This document shows, piece after piece, positions 1-8,238 of a stretch of DNA of 53,833 bases (its first letter is position 1; every line of letters starts with the position of its first letter). The stretch lies in the NCBI GenBank assembly GCA_964621525.1, contig CAZUMS010000027.1, positions 1 through 53,833 of the forward strand. Reading direction: 5' to 3'. This stretch comes from CAZMGV01 sp964621525 [NCBI: uncultured bacterium]. GTDB lineage: Bacteria > JAGRBM01. The notes under the pieces are model-generated. The model did no database searches, was not told the DNA's origin, and saw nothing but the letters and a program-made list of their open reading frames with translations. A program made the position numbers and the translations under genes.

Positions 1-55
1 GCCGTTGTACGGTTTAATTGCCGTACCGAGGGTTCGAATCCCTCACTCTCCGCCA
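1..55 (+). tRNA. tRNA-Ser, 3' part only (5' end cut by window edge)
   Basis: The T arm is visible as a 5-bp stem (28-32 with 40-44) around the loop TTCGAAT at 33-39. It is followed by a 7-nt acceptor strand ACTCTCC (45-51), discriminator G52 and an encoded CCA (53-55). Bases 7-12 and 21-26 form a 6-bp long variable arm (gtacgg/ccgtac), which marks a class II tRNA. G at the discriminator favours Ser over Leu (normally A), and the 7+5 acceptor/T arrangement argues against tRNA-Sec. The anticodon lies outside the window, so the isoacceptor cannot be named. Confidence 0.88.
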
Positions 56-95
56 GTTTTCTTCCCTGAACCTCCGGGAGCGTTCCGCACCGCTT

Positions 96-1544
96 ATGTC
101 CGACGCACAAGCCGCTGTATCCATTCCCGGTGGGGCCGCCGAGACCGATGAGAGCACAAGCCTTCGGCTCCGGGCCGTCCGGCGGCTCCAGAGCGGGGGC
201 AACTACCCGGCCTGGGTGCTCGCGGCGGCGCTGGCGGGGATGTTCGCCACCACCTTCCCGGTGACGATTCTCTCGGTCTCGCTGTCCACGATCGCGGCGG
301 AGTTCCGCACGCAGGAGACGACGATCGCCTGGGTCGTCACCGCCCCGATGCTTTTTTCTGCCGTCGCCATCCCGCTGCTCGGGAAAATGGGCGACCTCTA
401 CGGCCACCGGCGGGTGTTCATGACCGGGTTCGGCTTTTCCACGGCCTGCGCGCTCCTGTCGGCCTTCGCCTGGGACCCGTTCTCGCTGATCGCCTTCCGC
501 ACGCTCTCGGCCGTCGTGGGGGCGGCGACCCAGCCCACCTCCATGGCACTGCTCTTTACCGCCTTCCCCCAGAAGGACCGGGTACGGGCCATGGGCTGGT
601 GGAGCATGACCGGGGCGGCGGCCCCGGCCATCGGGCTTGTGGCCGGCGGCCCGCTGATCGACCTGTTCGGCTGGCGCATCGTGTTCATGATCCAGACGGG
701 GCTCTCGTTTGCCGCCTGGCTGTTCGCCGGGTTCGTGCTTCCGGAGACCGGCCGCCGGCCCGTGAAGTTCGACGTCCCCGGCGCGCTGGCGCTCGCCGCC
801 GGGGTGGGCGGGCTCATGTTCGCCATCGGCGAGGTCAAGGATTTCGGTTTCGGATCGCCGTGGATCTGGTTCGCCTTCGCCGCCGGGCTCGCCGGCATCT
901 GGATGTTCCAGCGCATCGAGCGGACGGCCGAGGCGCCGCTCCTGCCGCTCCGGTTCTTCGGGCTGCGGAACTTCTCCGCCCCGATGACGGCCATCGCGCT
1001 CCAGAACGCCGCGTTCATGGGCGCCATGGTGCTCGCGCCGATGCTGCTGATCCGCCAGTTCGGCCTCTCGGCTTCGGCGGCGGCGGGAATCGTCCTGATC
1101 CGGACCCTCTCGCTGAGTGTGTCGTCGCCCGCCGGGGGCCGCCTCGGCATGAAATTCGGCGAGCGTGCGGCCGCCATGACCGGCTGTCTCGTCACCGTCT
1201 GCGCGCTGCTACTCCTGGCCTCAGGCGCGGCCACGTCCGCCGTCTGGATCGTCGGAGCGGGGCTGCTCCTGCAGGGCGTCGGCAACGGACTCTCCCTGCC
1301 GTCCCTCACCACGGCAGTCTCGAACTCTGTCGAGCACGAGCACCTCGGCGTCGCCTCCGCCGCGAACCGGCTGTCGGCGACCGTTGGCGCGGCCATCGGC
1401 ATCACGCTGCTCACGGCGGTTTACAGCGCCATCGGCGGCACCCGCGGTTTTGTGACCGCCTTCGTGCTGGCGGGCGTGCTGTCGGGGCTGTCCATGGCGT
1501 CCTCGAGCCGGATGCACGCGGCGCCGGAAGACCGCCGGGACTGA
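96..1544 (+). CDS. MFS drug/solute exporter (EmrB/DHA-like)
   Basis: A 482-residue polytopic inner-membrane protein of the major facilitator superfamily, probably a proton-driven drug or metabolite exporter. After a cytosolic N-terminus of about 45 residues come regularly spaced hydrophobic helices. The loop between TM2 and TM3 has the MFS motif A form GKMGDLYGHRR, and the region near residue 170 has a Gly/Pro-rich motif-C-like stretch (GAAAPAIGLVAGGP) typical of antiporters. The ATG at 96 is chosen because upstream in-frame codons run into the tRNA. It stands alone: the next gene is convergent. The substrate cannot be told from sequence. Confidence 0.88.
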   Translation: MSDAQAAVSIPGGAAETDESTSLRLRAVRRLQSGGNYPAWVLAAALAGMFATTFPVTILSVSLSTIAAEFRTQETTIAWVVTAPMLFSAVAIPLLGKMGDLYGHRRVFMTGFGFSTACALLSAFAWDPFSLIAFRTLSAVVGAATQPTSMALLFTAFPQKDRVRAMGWWSMTGAAAPAIGLVAGGPLIDLFGWRIVFMIQTGLSFAAWLFAGFVLPETGRRPVKFDVPGALALAAGVGGLMFAIGEVKDFGFGSPWIWFAFAAGLAGIWMFQRIERTAEAPLLPLRFFGLRNFSAPMTAIALQNAAFMGAMVLAPMLLIRQFGLSASAAAGIVLIRTLSLSVSSPAGGRLGMKFGERAAAMTGCLVTVCALLLLASGAATSAVWIVGAGLLLQGVGNGLSLPSLTTAVSNSVEHEHLGVASAANRLSATVGAAIGITLLTAVYSAIGGTRGFVTAFVLAGVLSGLSMASSSRMHAAPEDRRD

Positions 1545-1550
1545 GTTCTA

Positions 1551-1571
1551 CCGGCCCGGCCGCCGGGCCGG
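1551..1571. terminator. perfect GC palindrome between convergent genes
   Basis: A 10-bp perfect inverted repeat (ccggcccggc / gccgggccgg, separated by one base) lies just after the MFS stop and before the end of the minus-strand SQR operon. It could end transcription from both sides. There is no T tract, so a rho-independent terminator is not proven. Its right arm overlaps the start of the dispersed 54-bp repeat. Confidence 0.4.
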
Positions 1572-1611
1572 TCAGGGCCTTGATCCGGGTGCAGGCGCCG
1601 GGGTCCGCCGC
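1558..1611. repeat. dispersed 54-bp repeat, copy 1
   Basis: This stretch matches 4645-4698 over 54 bases with two visible mismatches (both C/T). Here it is intergenic, between the MFS gene and the small gene at 1628. In the other copy it overlaps the 3' end of the histidine kinase gene. It is GC-rich and opens with the arm of a palindrome, so it may be a REP-like element. Confidence 0.7.
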
Positions 1612-1627
1612 AATGCTCCGCCGGAAC

Positions 1628-1804
1628 TTATTCGTGCCCCTTGCCGATCATCCGGAACATCTTGAGATTGATAACGACGAAACGGAAAAGCTGCCAGGGC
1701 AGGAACTGCCGGAGGAACAGGGTGAAGCGGGTGGGCTTCGGTGCGTGAAGCGTGCTCTCGGGCACCAGATTCTCGGGGAGCGTGCGCGGGTCCGGGTTCT
1801 GCAT
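1628..1804 (-). CDS. small protein encoded with the SQR-like gene
   Basis: A 58-residue basic protein lying 5 bp downstream of the sulfide:quinone oxidoreductase-like gene on the same strand, so almost certainly co-transcribed. It begins MQNPDPRTLP and has a proline-rich first half, then an aromatic amphipathic/hydrophobic stretch (FTLFLRQFLPWQLFRFVVINLKMF). This could sit at the membrane surface as a helper of the membrane-associated flavoprotein. I do not recognise a named family. The function is inferred from position only. Confidence 0.6.
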   Translation of the reverse strand: MQNPDPRTLPENLVPESTLHAPKPTRFTLFLRQFLPWQLFRFVVINLKMFRMIGKGHE

Positions 1805-1809
1805 CGAAG

Positions 1810-3267
1810 TCACTCCGGAATGAGCCACCACAGCGGGCGGCCTTTCGCCTTGTAGACGAACATCGTGTGAAGGATCCGCTTGATCCAGTGACCTGCGCTT
1901 CCGATCTCGCCGAAAGTCGAGGCCAGTTCGCGGCCATAGTCGGGGAACCGCTCGTAGTCGGGAACGACCGGATACATCGTCATGGAAGCGGCCGATCCCT
2001 TCAGGATCCCGGTCCCGGCCGAGGCCACGCAGGCGGCCCCGAGCTTCGCCAGCGACGCACGGTGGGCGGGCGCATCGGGTTTGACCAGGATCCGGTCCCG
2101 GACCGTCATCGCCGCCGCCACACCCATCACGCCCGAAGGCATGCCGGTGCGGGGCGGTGCCGGGGTGATCGACGTTCCCTTCGGGCTGGTCCGGGGGTGC
2201 GAGATCGGATGCGGCGGGGCAAAGGCGATCCCGACGGCAAATACGTTCGGATATTCCGGCGTCTGGTAGGTTTGCGGCCAGTCGGCCGCCTTCCACGCCT
2301 CGTAGGGCTTGGGTGTGTAGTCGGCATCCACCTTCATGAAACCGCTCGGTGCGAACAGCTTTGCCGTCAGATCGGTTCCGTCCTTCGCGAAGGCCTTCAG
2401 ATCGACGCCCCGGAACGGCGGCAGCAGCATGGCAAAATCGAACCCGAGGGCGCCCTCGGCCCCGGTCAGCGTTTCGTAGTGGAGGCGGCCTTTCTCCACA
2501 CGGTGAACGTGGGCGCCGCTGATCCATTCGACGCCACGCTCGGAGAACAGCGATTCGGCGAAAACCTTGCTGTGCGTGACGTAACCGCCCATTTTCAGGT
2601 GGAGCCCGCCGACACCGAAATCGCCGATCTGGGCTTCGTTGGTCAGATAAATGATCCGCGCCCTGTCGCGGACTCCGTGGCGGCGGAGCTCGAACTCGAC
2701 GTTGAACACGTACTCGAAGGCAGCCCCCTCGCAGGTGCAGTTGCCGTGACCGACTCCTACCACGAATGTCTGCTTCTGTCCGCCCTTCATGCGCTCGACG
2801 GCGGCCAGGAACTCTCTCGCCGCGTGGGCCGCATGATCGGCAGTGCAGACGGAAACCGAATTTCCGGTGTCAGGTCCCAGCCCCGGGGTGGCCGCGAAGT
2901 TGAGCTTCGGCCCCGTGGCATTGATCAGGAAGTCGTATGGAACGATCTCGCGCCTGCCGGCGCTTTCCGGAAGCGTCGATTCGGCGGCCACATAAGGACC
3001 CGCTGCATCCACGCCGCCTTCTGGATGGATTTCGGCCGCCCTGGCCTGCGTGAATTCGATTCCCAGTTTCCGGTACAGCGGCGCCAGTGGCACGAGGGTC
3101 TGCTCCGGTTTCATCCGGCCGACACCGACCCATATGTTGGACGGAATCCAGTTCCAGTCGGGCTTCGGGGATATGACATGAACGGAGTGTTCCGGCGGCA
3201 GCCACCGCCGCAGCCGCTGGGCGGCGACGTGCCCTGCGATCCCGGCACCCAGAATGACCACTTTCAT
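1810..3267 (-). CDS. sulfide:quinone oxidoreductase-like flavoprotein
   Basis: A 485-residue FAD-dependent oxidoreductase. The N-terminal Rossmann motif is GAGIAG (residues 7-12). Then comes PKPDWNWIPSNIWVGVG (34-50), a signature seen in SQR-type proteins, and a second dinucleotide region near 115-175. Cysteines at 141, 177/179 (GHGNCTCEGAAFEY) and 413 fall where SQRs carry Cys that reduce sulfide and form polysulfide. SQRs sit on the cytoplasmic membrane face and pass electrons from sulfide to quinone. It is longer than the usual roughly 430 residues. A GGGAGGA sequence lies 11 bases upstream of the ATG. A flavocytochrome c-like or other quinone-linked disulfide reductase role is the alternative. 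Confidence 0.75.
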   Translation of the reverse strand: MKVVILGAGIAGHVAAQRLRRWLPPEHSVHVISPKPDWNWIPSNIWVGVGRMKPEQTLVPLAPLYRKLGIEFTQARAAEIHPEGGVDAAGPYVAAESTLPESAGRREIVPYDFLINATGPKLNFAATPGLGPDTGNSVSVCTADHAAHAAREFLAAVERMKGGQKQTFVVGVGHGNCTCEGAAFEYVFNVEFELRRHGVRDRARIIYLTNEAQIGDFGVGGLHLKMGGYVTHSKVFAESLFSERGVEWISGAHVHRVEKGRLHYETLTGAEGALGFDFAMLLPPFRGVDLKAFAKDGTDLTAKLFAPSGFMKVDADYTPKPYEAWKAADWPQTYQTPEYPNVFAVGIAFAPPHPISHPRTSPKGTSITPAPPRTGMPSGVMGVAAAMTVRDRILVKPDAPAHRASLAKLGAACVASAGTGILKGSAASMTMYPVVPDYERFPDYGRELASTFGEIGSAGHWIKRILHTMFVYKAKGRPLWWLIPE

Positions 3268-3363
3268 CTGCGGCAGATCCTCCCGCTTCCCTTTTACGGT
3301 ATCGATTCCGGGATTCCACCGACATGACCTGAGTCACCCGTGCCAGTCGTCAGGACATCAGAT

Positions 3364-4527
3364 TCAGAAAAGCCACTCCGGCCTGAAGATCAGCAGCACG
3401 CCAAGAATCAGGATGACGGCTCCGCTCAGCAGCTTGAGCCAGCGTCCTTCCCGCTCCTGTAGCTTGTGCCGGTCCAGGGTGATGACAACCAGCGCCACCA
3501 TCAGGGCGTCGTCGAACATGTAGGCTGCGATATAAAGGACGAGATAGCCGTAGCGAACCCACACGGAATAGCCTTGCCCGGCGAGGACGTGGGTGTAGAG
3601 GGCGGGAAGTCCGGCGGTGCAGAGCAGTTCGACGAGATTGACCAGCACAGCCAGTACGGCTGCGCCCGCGAGCGCCCCCCAGAGGTTGTCGGCCTGAACG
3701 ATCCGGCGCACACGGGAATAGATGGCCGGTTTCGCGGCCTCCGGTATGGAGAGGGAAACTCCTGATCCGGGTTTCAGCGAATCCCTGACATGCACGAGAC
3801 CGATCGCCCCGGCGACCAGTCCGAGCACGATCTGGGCGGGGCGGGAGAAACCCGCCAGCAGGAACACGTTCAGCCACGCGGCCATGAAGGCCAGGTAGGC
3901 CAGCCCGCTCACCGTCACGAAGGTTCCGGCCACCAGCAGGATCTTCCGGCGGCTTTTCAGGTTCACCAGCAGCGAGAGCAGGAACAGCAGCACCCACATG
4001 GCGCACGGATTGAACCCATCGATGAGCCCGATGACGAGTGTGAACAGCGGCATCCCGAGGTTTCCTGCGGAAAGGGTCCCGATCCACGGGATCTCGATGG
4101 TATCGCCCCGGCTGTCAGGCGGCTCCCCGCCTGGCGGCATCTCCGCCGGAGCCGGGGGCTCGACCGCCTGCTCGATCTCAAGGCCTGTCGTACCGGCATT
4201 CCCGAAGCCCACAATGACGGCACCGCAGATATCGAAGGTCGGCACGCCCGGCGGATCGACTCCGGCGTTCGCCGACAGTTCCCGGAACCTCTCCAGCGTC
4301 AGGGCGTTGGCCGTAATATCCAGATACTCGACTCTCACTTCGGGGTGCCGCTGGGAGAATTCGTCCAGAAAGGTCCGGGCGGCGGCGCAGTGCGGGCAGC
4401 CCGGCCGGGTATAGACCGTTATGGACCTGCATCCCGTCGCAGTCCTGGCAGTCTCGGCCCGGACCGGAGCAATCGGCCCCAGCAACAGGACCAGAGCGGC
4501 GAAGCGGATGACAGCACGGCTTTTCAT
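3364..4527 (-). CDS. thioredoxin/glutaredoxin domain fused to DsbD/CcdA-like membrane domain
   Basis: A 387-residue fusion likely moving reducing power across the inner membrane. A signal peptide/anchor (MKSRAVIRFAALVLLLG, cleavage near PVRA) precedes a thioredoxin-fold domain with a CPHC active site (near residue 45) and a cis-Pro-like GVPTF. After a Pro-rich linker comes a six-helix-like membrane domain with GFNPCAMWVL and ELLCTAGLPALYTH, the paired membrane cysteines of the DsbD/CcdA superfamily. It lies between the SQR-like gene and the histidine kinase, all on the minus strand. An alternative ATG at 4539 adds four residues. No clear SD decides between them. Confidence 0.78.
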   Translation of the reverse strand: MKSRAVIRFAALVLLLGPIAPVRAETARTATGCRSITVYTRPGCPHCAAARTFLDEFSQRHPEVRVEYLDITANALTLERFRELSANAGVDPPGVPTFDICGAVIVGFGNAGTTGLEIEQAVEPPAPAEMPPGGEPPDSRGDTIEIPWIGTLSAGNLGMPLFTLVIGLIDGFNPCAMWVLLFLLSLLVNLKSRRKILLVAGTFVTVSGLAYLAFMAAWLNVFLLAGFSRPAQIVLGLVAGAIGLVHVRDSLKPGSGVSLSIPEAAKPAIYSRVRRIVQADNLWGALAGAAVLAVLVNLVELLCTAGLPALYTHVLAGQGYSVWVRYGYLVLYIAAYMFDDALMVALVVITLDRHKLQEREGRWLKLLSGAVILILGVLLIFRPEWLF

Positions 4528-4644
4528 CGGGAGATACATACCGGCATGGGTGACGCCCGTTTCTGACCGGAATCCGCGCTTTTCTCAATTCTGCGGCGGC
4601 AGATATGGGGGACCGACGTAATCGTGTAATCCGCCGGGAAATCG

Positions 4645-4698
4645 GGCCGCCGGGCCGGTCAGGGCCTTGATCCGGGCGCAGGCGCCGGGGCCCGCCGC
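4645..4698. repeat. dispersed 54-bp repeat, copy 2 (overlaps histidine kinase 3' end)
   Basis: This is the second copy of the 1558-1611 repeat. Bases 4659-4698 form the last codons and the stop codon of the histidine kinase, encoding a tail RAPAPAPGSRP that is not part of a HATPase domain. The kinase end therefore appears to have been supplied by the repeat. Confidence 0.7.
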
Positions 4699-6818
4699 TC
4701 ACGCGGAATCTCGAACCAGAAAACGCTTCCCCGGGGTTCGGCACTGTCGACGCCGATCGATCCGCCGTGGGCTTCGACGGCGAGCTTGCAGAAGGCGAGC
4801 CCGAGTCCGGCGGAGTGGAACGACTTTTCCTTCCGCACGGTCACCGCGCCGAATTTCTCGAAGATCCGCTCCCGCAGATGCTCCGGCACTCCGGGACCCC
4901 GGTCGCGGACGGCGATCCTCACGGAAGCGGGCAGGGGGTTGATCTCCACCGCCACCGGTTCCTCGTACGGCGTGTGCTTGATCCCGTTGCTGATCAGGTT
5001 CTCCAGCACCCGGCGGATCAGTCCGGCGTCGCAGACGGCCTGCACGGAGCCCGGATGACGGACCTCGATCGCACGTCCCGGCTCCATCGCAAGCAGGGCG
5101 GAACTGACCCCTTCCGCCAGTTTCGACAGGTCGCAGGGGGCCGCCTCGAGCGGCATCCGGCCCGATTCCAGCCGGCTGACGTCGAGCAGGGTATTCGTCA
5201 TCCGCTGCAGGGTTTCAGCGCCCGAGACGGCCTGCGCCAGGATATCCGCGTTTTCGCTGCCCACATGGGGCCGCAGCAGGTAGAGGTACCCGTTCAGGAC
5301 CGTGAGCGGTGTCCGCAGGTCATGCACGATCATCTTGACGAGATCGTCCCGGAGCTGCTCGAGTTTTTTCAGCTGCTCGAGGTTGGCGGCGAGTTCCTGG
5401 GTCCGGGTCTCGACAAGCCGTTCGAGGTTCTGCTGGTGGGCCCGGAGGTCCAGGAACGACACGAGCAGTTCCCCAAGGGACCCGAGGAGCACCCGCTCCT
5501 CTTTCAGGAACGGGCCCTCGTCGGCCATGGGCCGCTGCTGGGTGTACACCACCTCGATCCTGGCCGGGCCGGTGGCGGTCCTGACGACGGCCTCCTGCTT
5601 CCATTTGGTCTCTTTCCAGCCCGGGGTGCAGACGTCGAGATCGCCGAAGACGATCCGGGCCTCGCAGCATTCGGTATACTGCCAGGCGGCCGTCATGAGC
5701 AGGACCAGTTCCTGGAACAGCAGCTCCAGAGACGGGTTCCCCCGCTGGAACAGCCGGGCGGCCTGATGGAGCAGCTGCAGCTCCTTCAGCCGCTCCCGGA
5801 GCCGGTGCAGGAGCATGAGATTCTGCTGCTCGGCTTCCTTTTCGGCCGTGATGTTGCGGTGGATGCCGACGACCCGTCCGGGCTGCCCGTTCCGCCCGGT
5901 TTCCGCGAGCCCGGAACACTCCAGGTAGCGGACGCTGTCATCCGGCATGACAACCCGGAACCCGACCTTGAAGTCGGGCTTTTGGTGGCCGGCATTGAGA
6001 ATCGCCGCCCGGAGCTGCACGCGGTCGTCCGGATGCACCGTGGCGAGGCATGCTTCGAGGCTGATCCGTTCGCCGCCGGCCCGAGGGAGCCCGTGAAGCC
6101 GGAAGGTGTGTTCGTCGGCGGTAATTTCCGACGTCGCCGGATTCCAGTCCCAGACTCCGATCCCGCCCGCGTCCAGCGCCAGCCGGAGCCGGAGCTGGGC
6201 CTCGTGCCGCTCGTCCGCCTCCCTCCGGGCCCGGCTCAGCATCAGCCTGAGCGACCAGGCGACGAGCTGCTGGACGGTCACGGCCCAGCAGATCGCCATG
6301 ACGACGAAAAGCATCATCGTGAAATGGGTGTAGTGCATCTCCGGCGGCGGAAGAGCGCCGGCGGCGGTAACGGTCATGATCCAGTAAACGACTCCGATGC
6401 AGAGGGCTGCGACGATCACGCCGCCGATTTCCCCGAGCAGGAGTCCGGCCAGCATGACGATCACGATATAGAGGGAGGTTGCGGAGGCGGCGATTCCCCC
6501 CGATGTCAGGGTCCTCTGGGTCAGGAGGGCGGTGAGCCCGGCAATGATCAGCGCGCCGGCCGTCCTCGGCCATCCGGCCCGGTTCACCTGCAGGAGACCG
6601 AGGCCCAGCATGCAGACCGTCAGGATGGAAACGGCACGCCGGGGAGCCGTGTCCGGCTGAACGGCAATCATCAGGATGAGAAAGAACGAGACGACACCGA
6701 CAATCGCCCAGGCGGCGTAAAAGAAGCGGGTGGCCTCAAACGTCCGCTCCTCGGTGTCCAGCACCGGCGGCCTCAGGAAGGCCGTTCGCAATGAAGCAAC
6801 GATAGAAGCAAGAGTCAT
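4659..6818 (-). CDS. orphan membrane sensor histidine kinase with PAS domain
   Basis: A 719-residue hybrid-free sensor kinase. Hydrophobic helices fill residues 32-190. A PAS domain follows (about 210-325, ending in the PAC-like GRVVGIHRNITAEKE), then a GAF-sized region with no clear motif and a coiled coil (about 455-490). HisKA has the phospho-acceptor His499 in MIVHDLRTPL, and HATPase_c has an N box (NLISNGIKH, about 607) and G boxes DRGPGVP and GLGLAF. No response regulator is adjacent, so the partner is unknown. The start is ATG 6818 (MTLASIV), with a GGGCGGGAA sequence just upstream. An upstream in-frame extension reaches 7025 but lacks protein-like content. The final residues come from a dispersed repeat. 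An operator-like AT-rich copy lies 213 bp upstream. Confidence 0.88.
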   Translation of the reverse strand: MTLASIVASLRTAFLRPPVLDTEERTFEATRFFYAAWAIVGVVSFFLILMIAVQPDTAPRRAVSILTVCMLGLGLLQVNRAGWPRTAGALIIAGLTALLTQRTLTSGGIAASATSLYIVIVMLAGLLLGEIGGVIVAALCIGVVYWIMTVTAAGALPPPEMHYTHFTMMLFVVMAICWAVTVQQLVAWSLRLMLSRARREADERHEAQLRLRLALDAGGIGVWDWNPATSEITADEHTFRLHGLPRAGGERISLEACLATVHPDDRVQLRAAILNAGHQKPDFKVGFRVVMPDDSVRYLECSGLAETGRNGQPGRVVGIHRNITAEKEAEQQNLMLLHRLRERLKELQLLHQAARLFQRGNPSLELLFQELVLLMTAAWQYTECCEARIVFGDLDVCTPGWKETKWKQEAVVRTATGPARIEVVYTQQRPMADEGPFLKEERVLLGSLGELLVSFLDLRAHQQNLERLVETRTQELAANLEQLKKLEQLRDDLVKMIVHDLRTPLTVLNGYLYLLRPHVGSENADILAQAVSGAETLQRMTNTLLDVSRLESGRMPLEAAPCDLSKLAEGVSSALLAMEPGRAIEVRHPGSVQAVCDAGLIRRVLENLISNGIKHTPYEEPVAVEINPLPASVRIAVRDRGPGVPEHLRERIFEKFGAVTVRKEKSFHSAGLGLAFCKLAVEAHGGSIGVDSAEPRGSVFWFEIPRERRAPAPAPGSRP

Positions 6819-7030
6819 TGGTTCCCGCCCGTCCGGTCTGCGCCGGAGCGGACCCTGCCGGCCGGGGCTGAAAACATTACTAATTTCAATAGAATAACGG
6901 GATTTGCCGGGCCCGTAACTATGGAATTTGAACCAGTTGCCCCTAGGGTTGAAAGCAATTCCGGAAGGGAGGTGAGCTGTCCGCCAACCCCATGTTTTCA
7001 CGGGGGTTTTCGGGGTTTCCTTCACGGCGA

Positions 7031-7114
7031 AAATATATCTTAACTGATATATATTAATAATAATATTACTAGACAGGAAAGGCGGTGCCCATGTCTCCAG
7101 CCGCTCAGCTCGAT
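7031..7114 (+). repeat. truncated copy of the ArsR promoter, RBS and first codons
   Basis: This aligns without gaps to 9115-9198, with 78 of 84 bases the same by eye. From 7073 onward (agacaggaaagg, then the RBS and first eight codons) the copies are identical. All six differences fall in the AT-rich promoter part (for example TTAACT against TTGACT). It is a direct repeat bracketing the TetR-COQ4 module, and it could still bind the ArsR repressor. Confidence 0.9.
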
Positions 7115-7174
7115 CCGGTCCCGGACGCCCCGTCGCGCCCGTTTCCTTCGCGGATTATCCCGCATTTGCAGTGA
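7091..7174 (+). pseudogene. 27-codon remnant starting as the ArsR repressor
   Basis: With the same RBS (aggaaagg) and ATG as the intact ArsR gene, the frame reads MSPAAQLD and then departs into unrelated residues (PVPDAPSRP...), stopping at TGA 7172-7174. It is a broken start of the repressor gene left at a duplication or recombination joint. A functional leader peptide is possible but unsupported. Confidence 0.6.
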
Positions 7175-7242
7175 TCGCCTCGCCTCCTCGGGGTGGAGCT
7201 CCTCCACGACCGGGTCCGGCAGCTTCGGTCGCAGGATTGTTT

Positions 7243-8238
7243 TCAGGCCCCCAGCGTGCGCAGGACGGTATCCTTGCCGGCGCCCTGATAGAACAGTTCC
7301 CGGGCGCGGTCTGCATCTTTGGGGCTGGCACTCATGATGGCCTTCACCGGTATCCCCGCCTCCACCATGACTTTCGTGTGGCGGATGCGTTCCATGGCCC
7401 CATTCATCGCACCGAAGCCGTTGGCCATCTGCCTGGCAAGATAGGTGGTGGCCCAGCCGGCGGTCCCGTTGTTGAGCATCGACGGATTTTCAGCCGGCGG
7501 GACTCCAAGGCGCTCGCGCACTTCCTCGAGCGGCAGCGGCAGGAGTTCTTCCAGGTACACGCAGTGGAAGGGGATCTTCCGGGATGAAGCGGCTCCCCGT
7601 TCGTACGCCTCGCGCATGTAATGGCGCCACATCTTCTGCCCGCACACGGGCTGAATCGCCAGCCCCGAGACGATGGCGAACCCCTCCGCGGCAAGTCTGG
7701 CCGCGGAATATCCCTGGCTGCCCGCATAGAGGCCCATGCTGAAATTGATATTGAGCGCTTCGCCCGGAAAATCCGAACCGTAGCCGGAGAGCATGTGCGT
7801 CAGGTCGTGCGTGTTGCCTACGCGCTCGACCAGCCATTTGGTGTCTTCGGGCCAGTTGAGCCTGTCGAACGCGCCGTCCTTGTAGGCGAGACCTCCCAGC
7901 ACGTAGCCGGGGATGATCTCCGGCCCGCTCATGAAGTCGCAATACTGGCGGCCCATGCTGCCTTCAGGCAGTTTCCGCAGGGACGGAAAATCATTCAGCG
8001 CCCTGCAGAGGTCCGGACGGTCAGTCAGCACGCGGCGGCCTTCGGGATGACAGCGCATCTCCTCGACCATCTGCCGGAAGTTCGGACCCGCCATGGCGTA
8101 GATCATCCTGAAATTCTGGGCCGCGCCATGCTCGCTCACGGGGTTGACGATCCACGTGAGGAACGCCTTCGCTCCGGAGATGTAATCCCGCCGTTCGCTG
8201 CCCTGGGTCTTCTGCCTGCGGTTGAATGCCATGTTCAT
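7243..8238 (-). CDS. COQ4-family protein (paralogue 1), in operon with TetR
   Basis: A 331-residue protein with the COQ4 signature HDxxHx11E: His144-Asp145, His148 and Glu160 in HDLTHMLSGYGSDFPGE. In COQ4 these residues bind a divalent metal, and eukaryotic COQ4 acts late in ubiquinone ring modification. Bacterial members are mostly uncharacterised. It has no signal peptide or membrane helix. The ATG at 8238 overlaps the TetR stop (ATGA), so the two genes are translationally coupled. It has an extra C-terminal region (about 230-331) beyond the shorter paralogue at 14912. No other ubiquinone gene is adjacent, so the role could be metabolism of another aromatic or lipid. The family call is strong and the role open. 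Confidence 0.8.
   Translation of the reverse strand: MNMAFNRRQKTQGSERRDYISGAKAFLTWIVNPVSEHGAAQNFRMIYAMAGPNFRQMVEEMRCHPEGRRVLTDRPDLCRALNDFPSLRKLPEGSMGRQYCDFMSGPEIIPGYVLGGLAYKDGAFDRLNWPEDTKWLVERVGNTHDLTHMLSGYGSDFPGEALNINFSMGLYAGSQGYSAARLAAEGFAIVSGLAIQPVCGQKMWRHYMREAYERGAASSRKIPFHCVYLEELLPLPLEEVRERLGVPPAENPSMLNNGTAGWATTYLARQMANGFGAMNGAMERIRHTKVMVEAGIPVKAIMSASPKDADRARELFYQGAGKDTVLRTLGA

Larger units (their letters stand above)
6819..7242. other. 424-bp intergenic region holding a duplicated ArsR promoter
   Basis: Bases 6819-7030 are the leader of the histidine kinase, without a recognisable gene. Bases 7031-7114 copy the promoter and first eight codons of the ArsR gene at 9115-9198. Bases 7115-7242 carry the end of a short remnant frame and then unique sequence up to the COQ4-like gene stop. 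Confidence 0.8.

Noticed and set aside
1-55. tRNA-Sec instead of tRNA-Ser
   Set aside because: The acceptor strand between T stem and discriminator is 7 bases, whereas bacterial tRNA-Sec has an 8-bp acceptor. The 5' half is missing, so this is a probability judgement.
6819-7025. N-terminal extension of the histidine kinase by 69 codons
   Set aside because: The residues are not conserved-looking and have no membrane or domain features. ATG 6818 begins a typical kinase N-terminus with a purine-rich stretch upstream.
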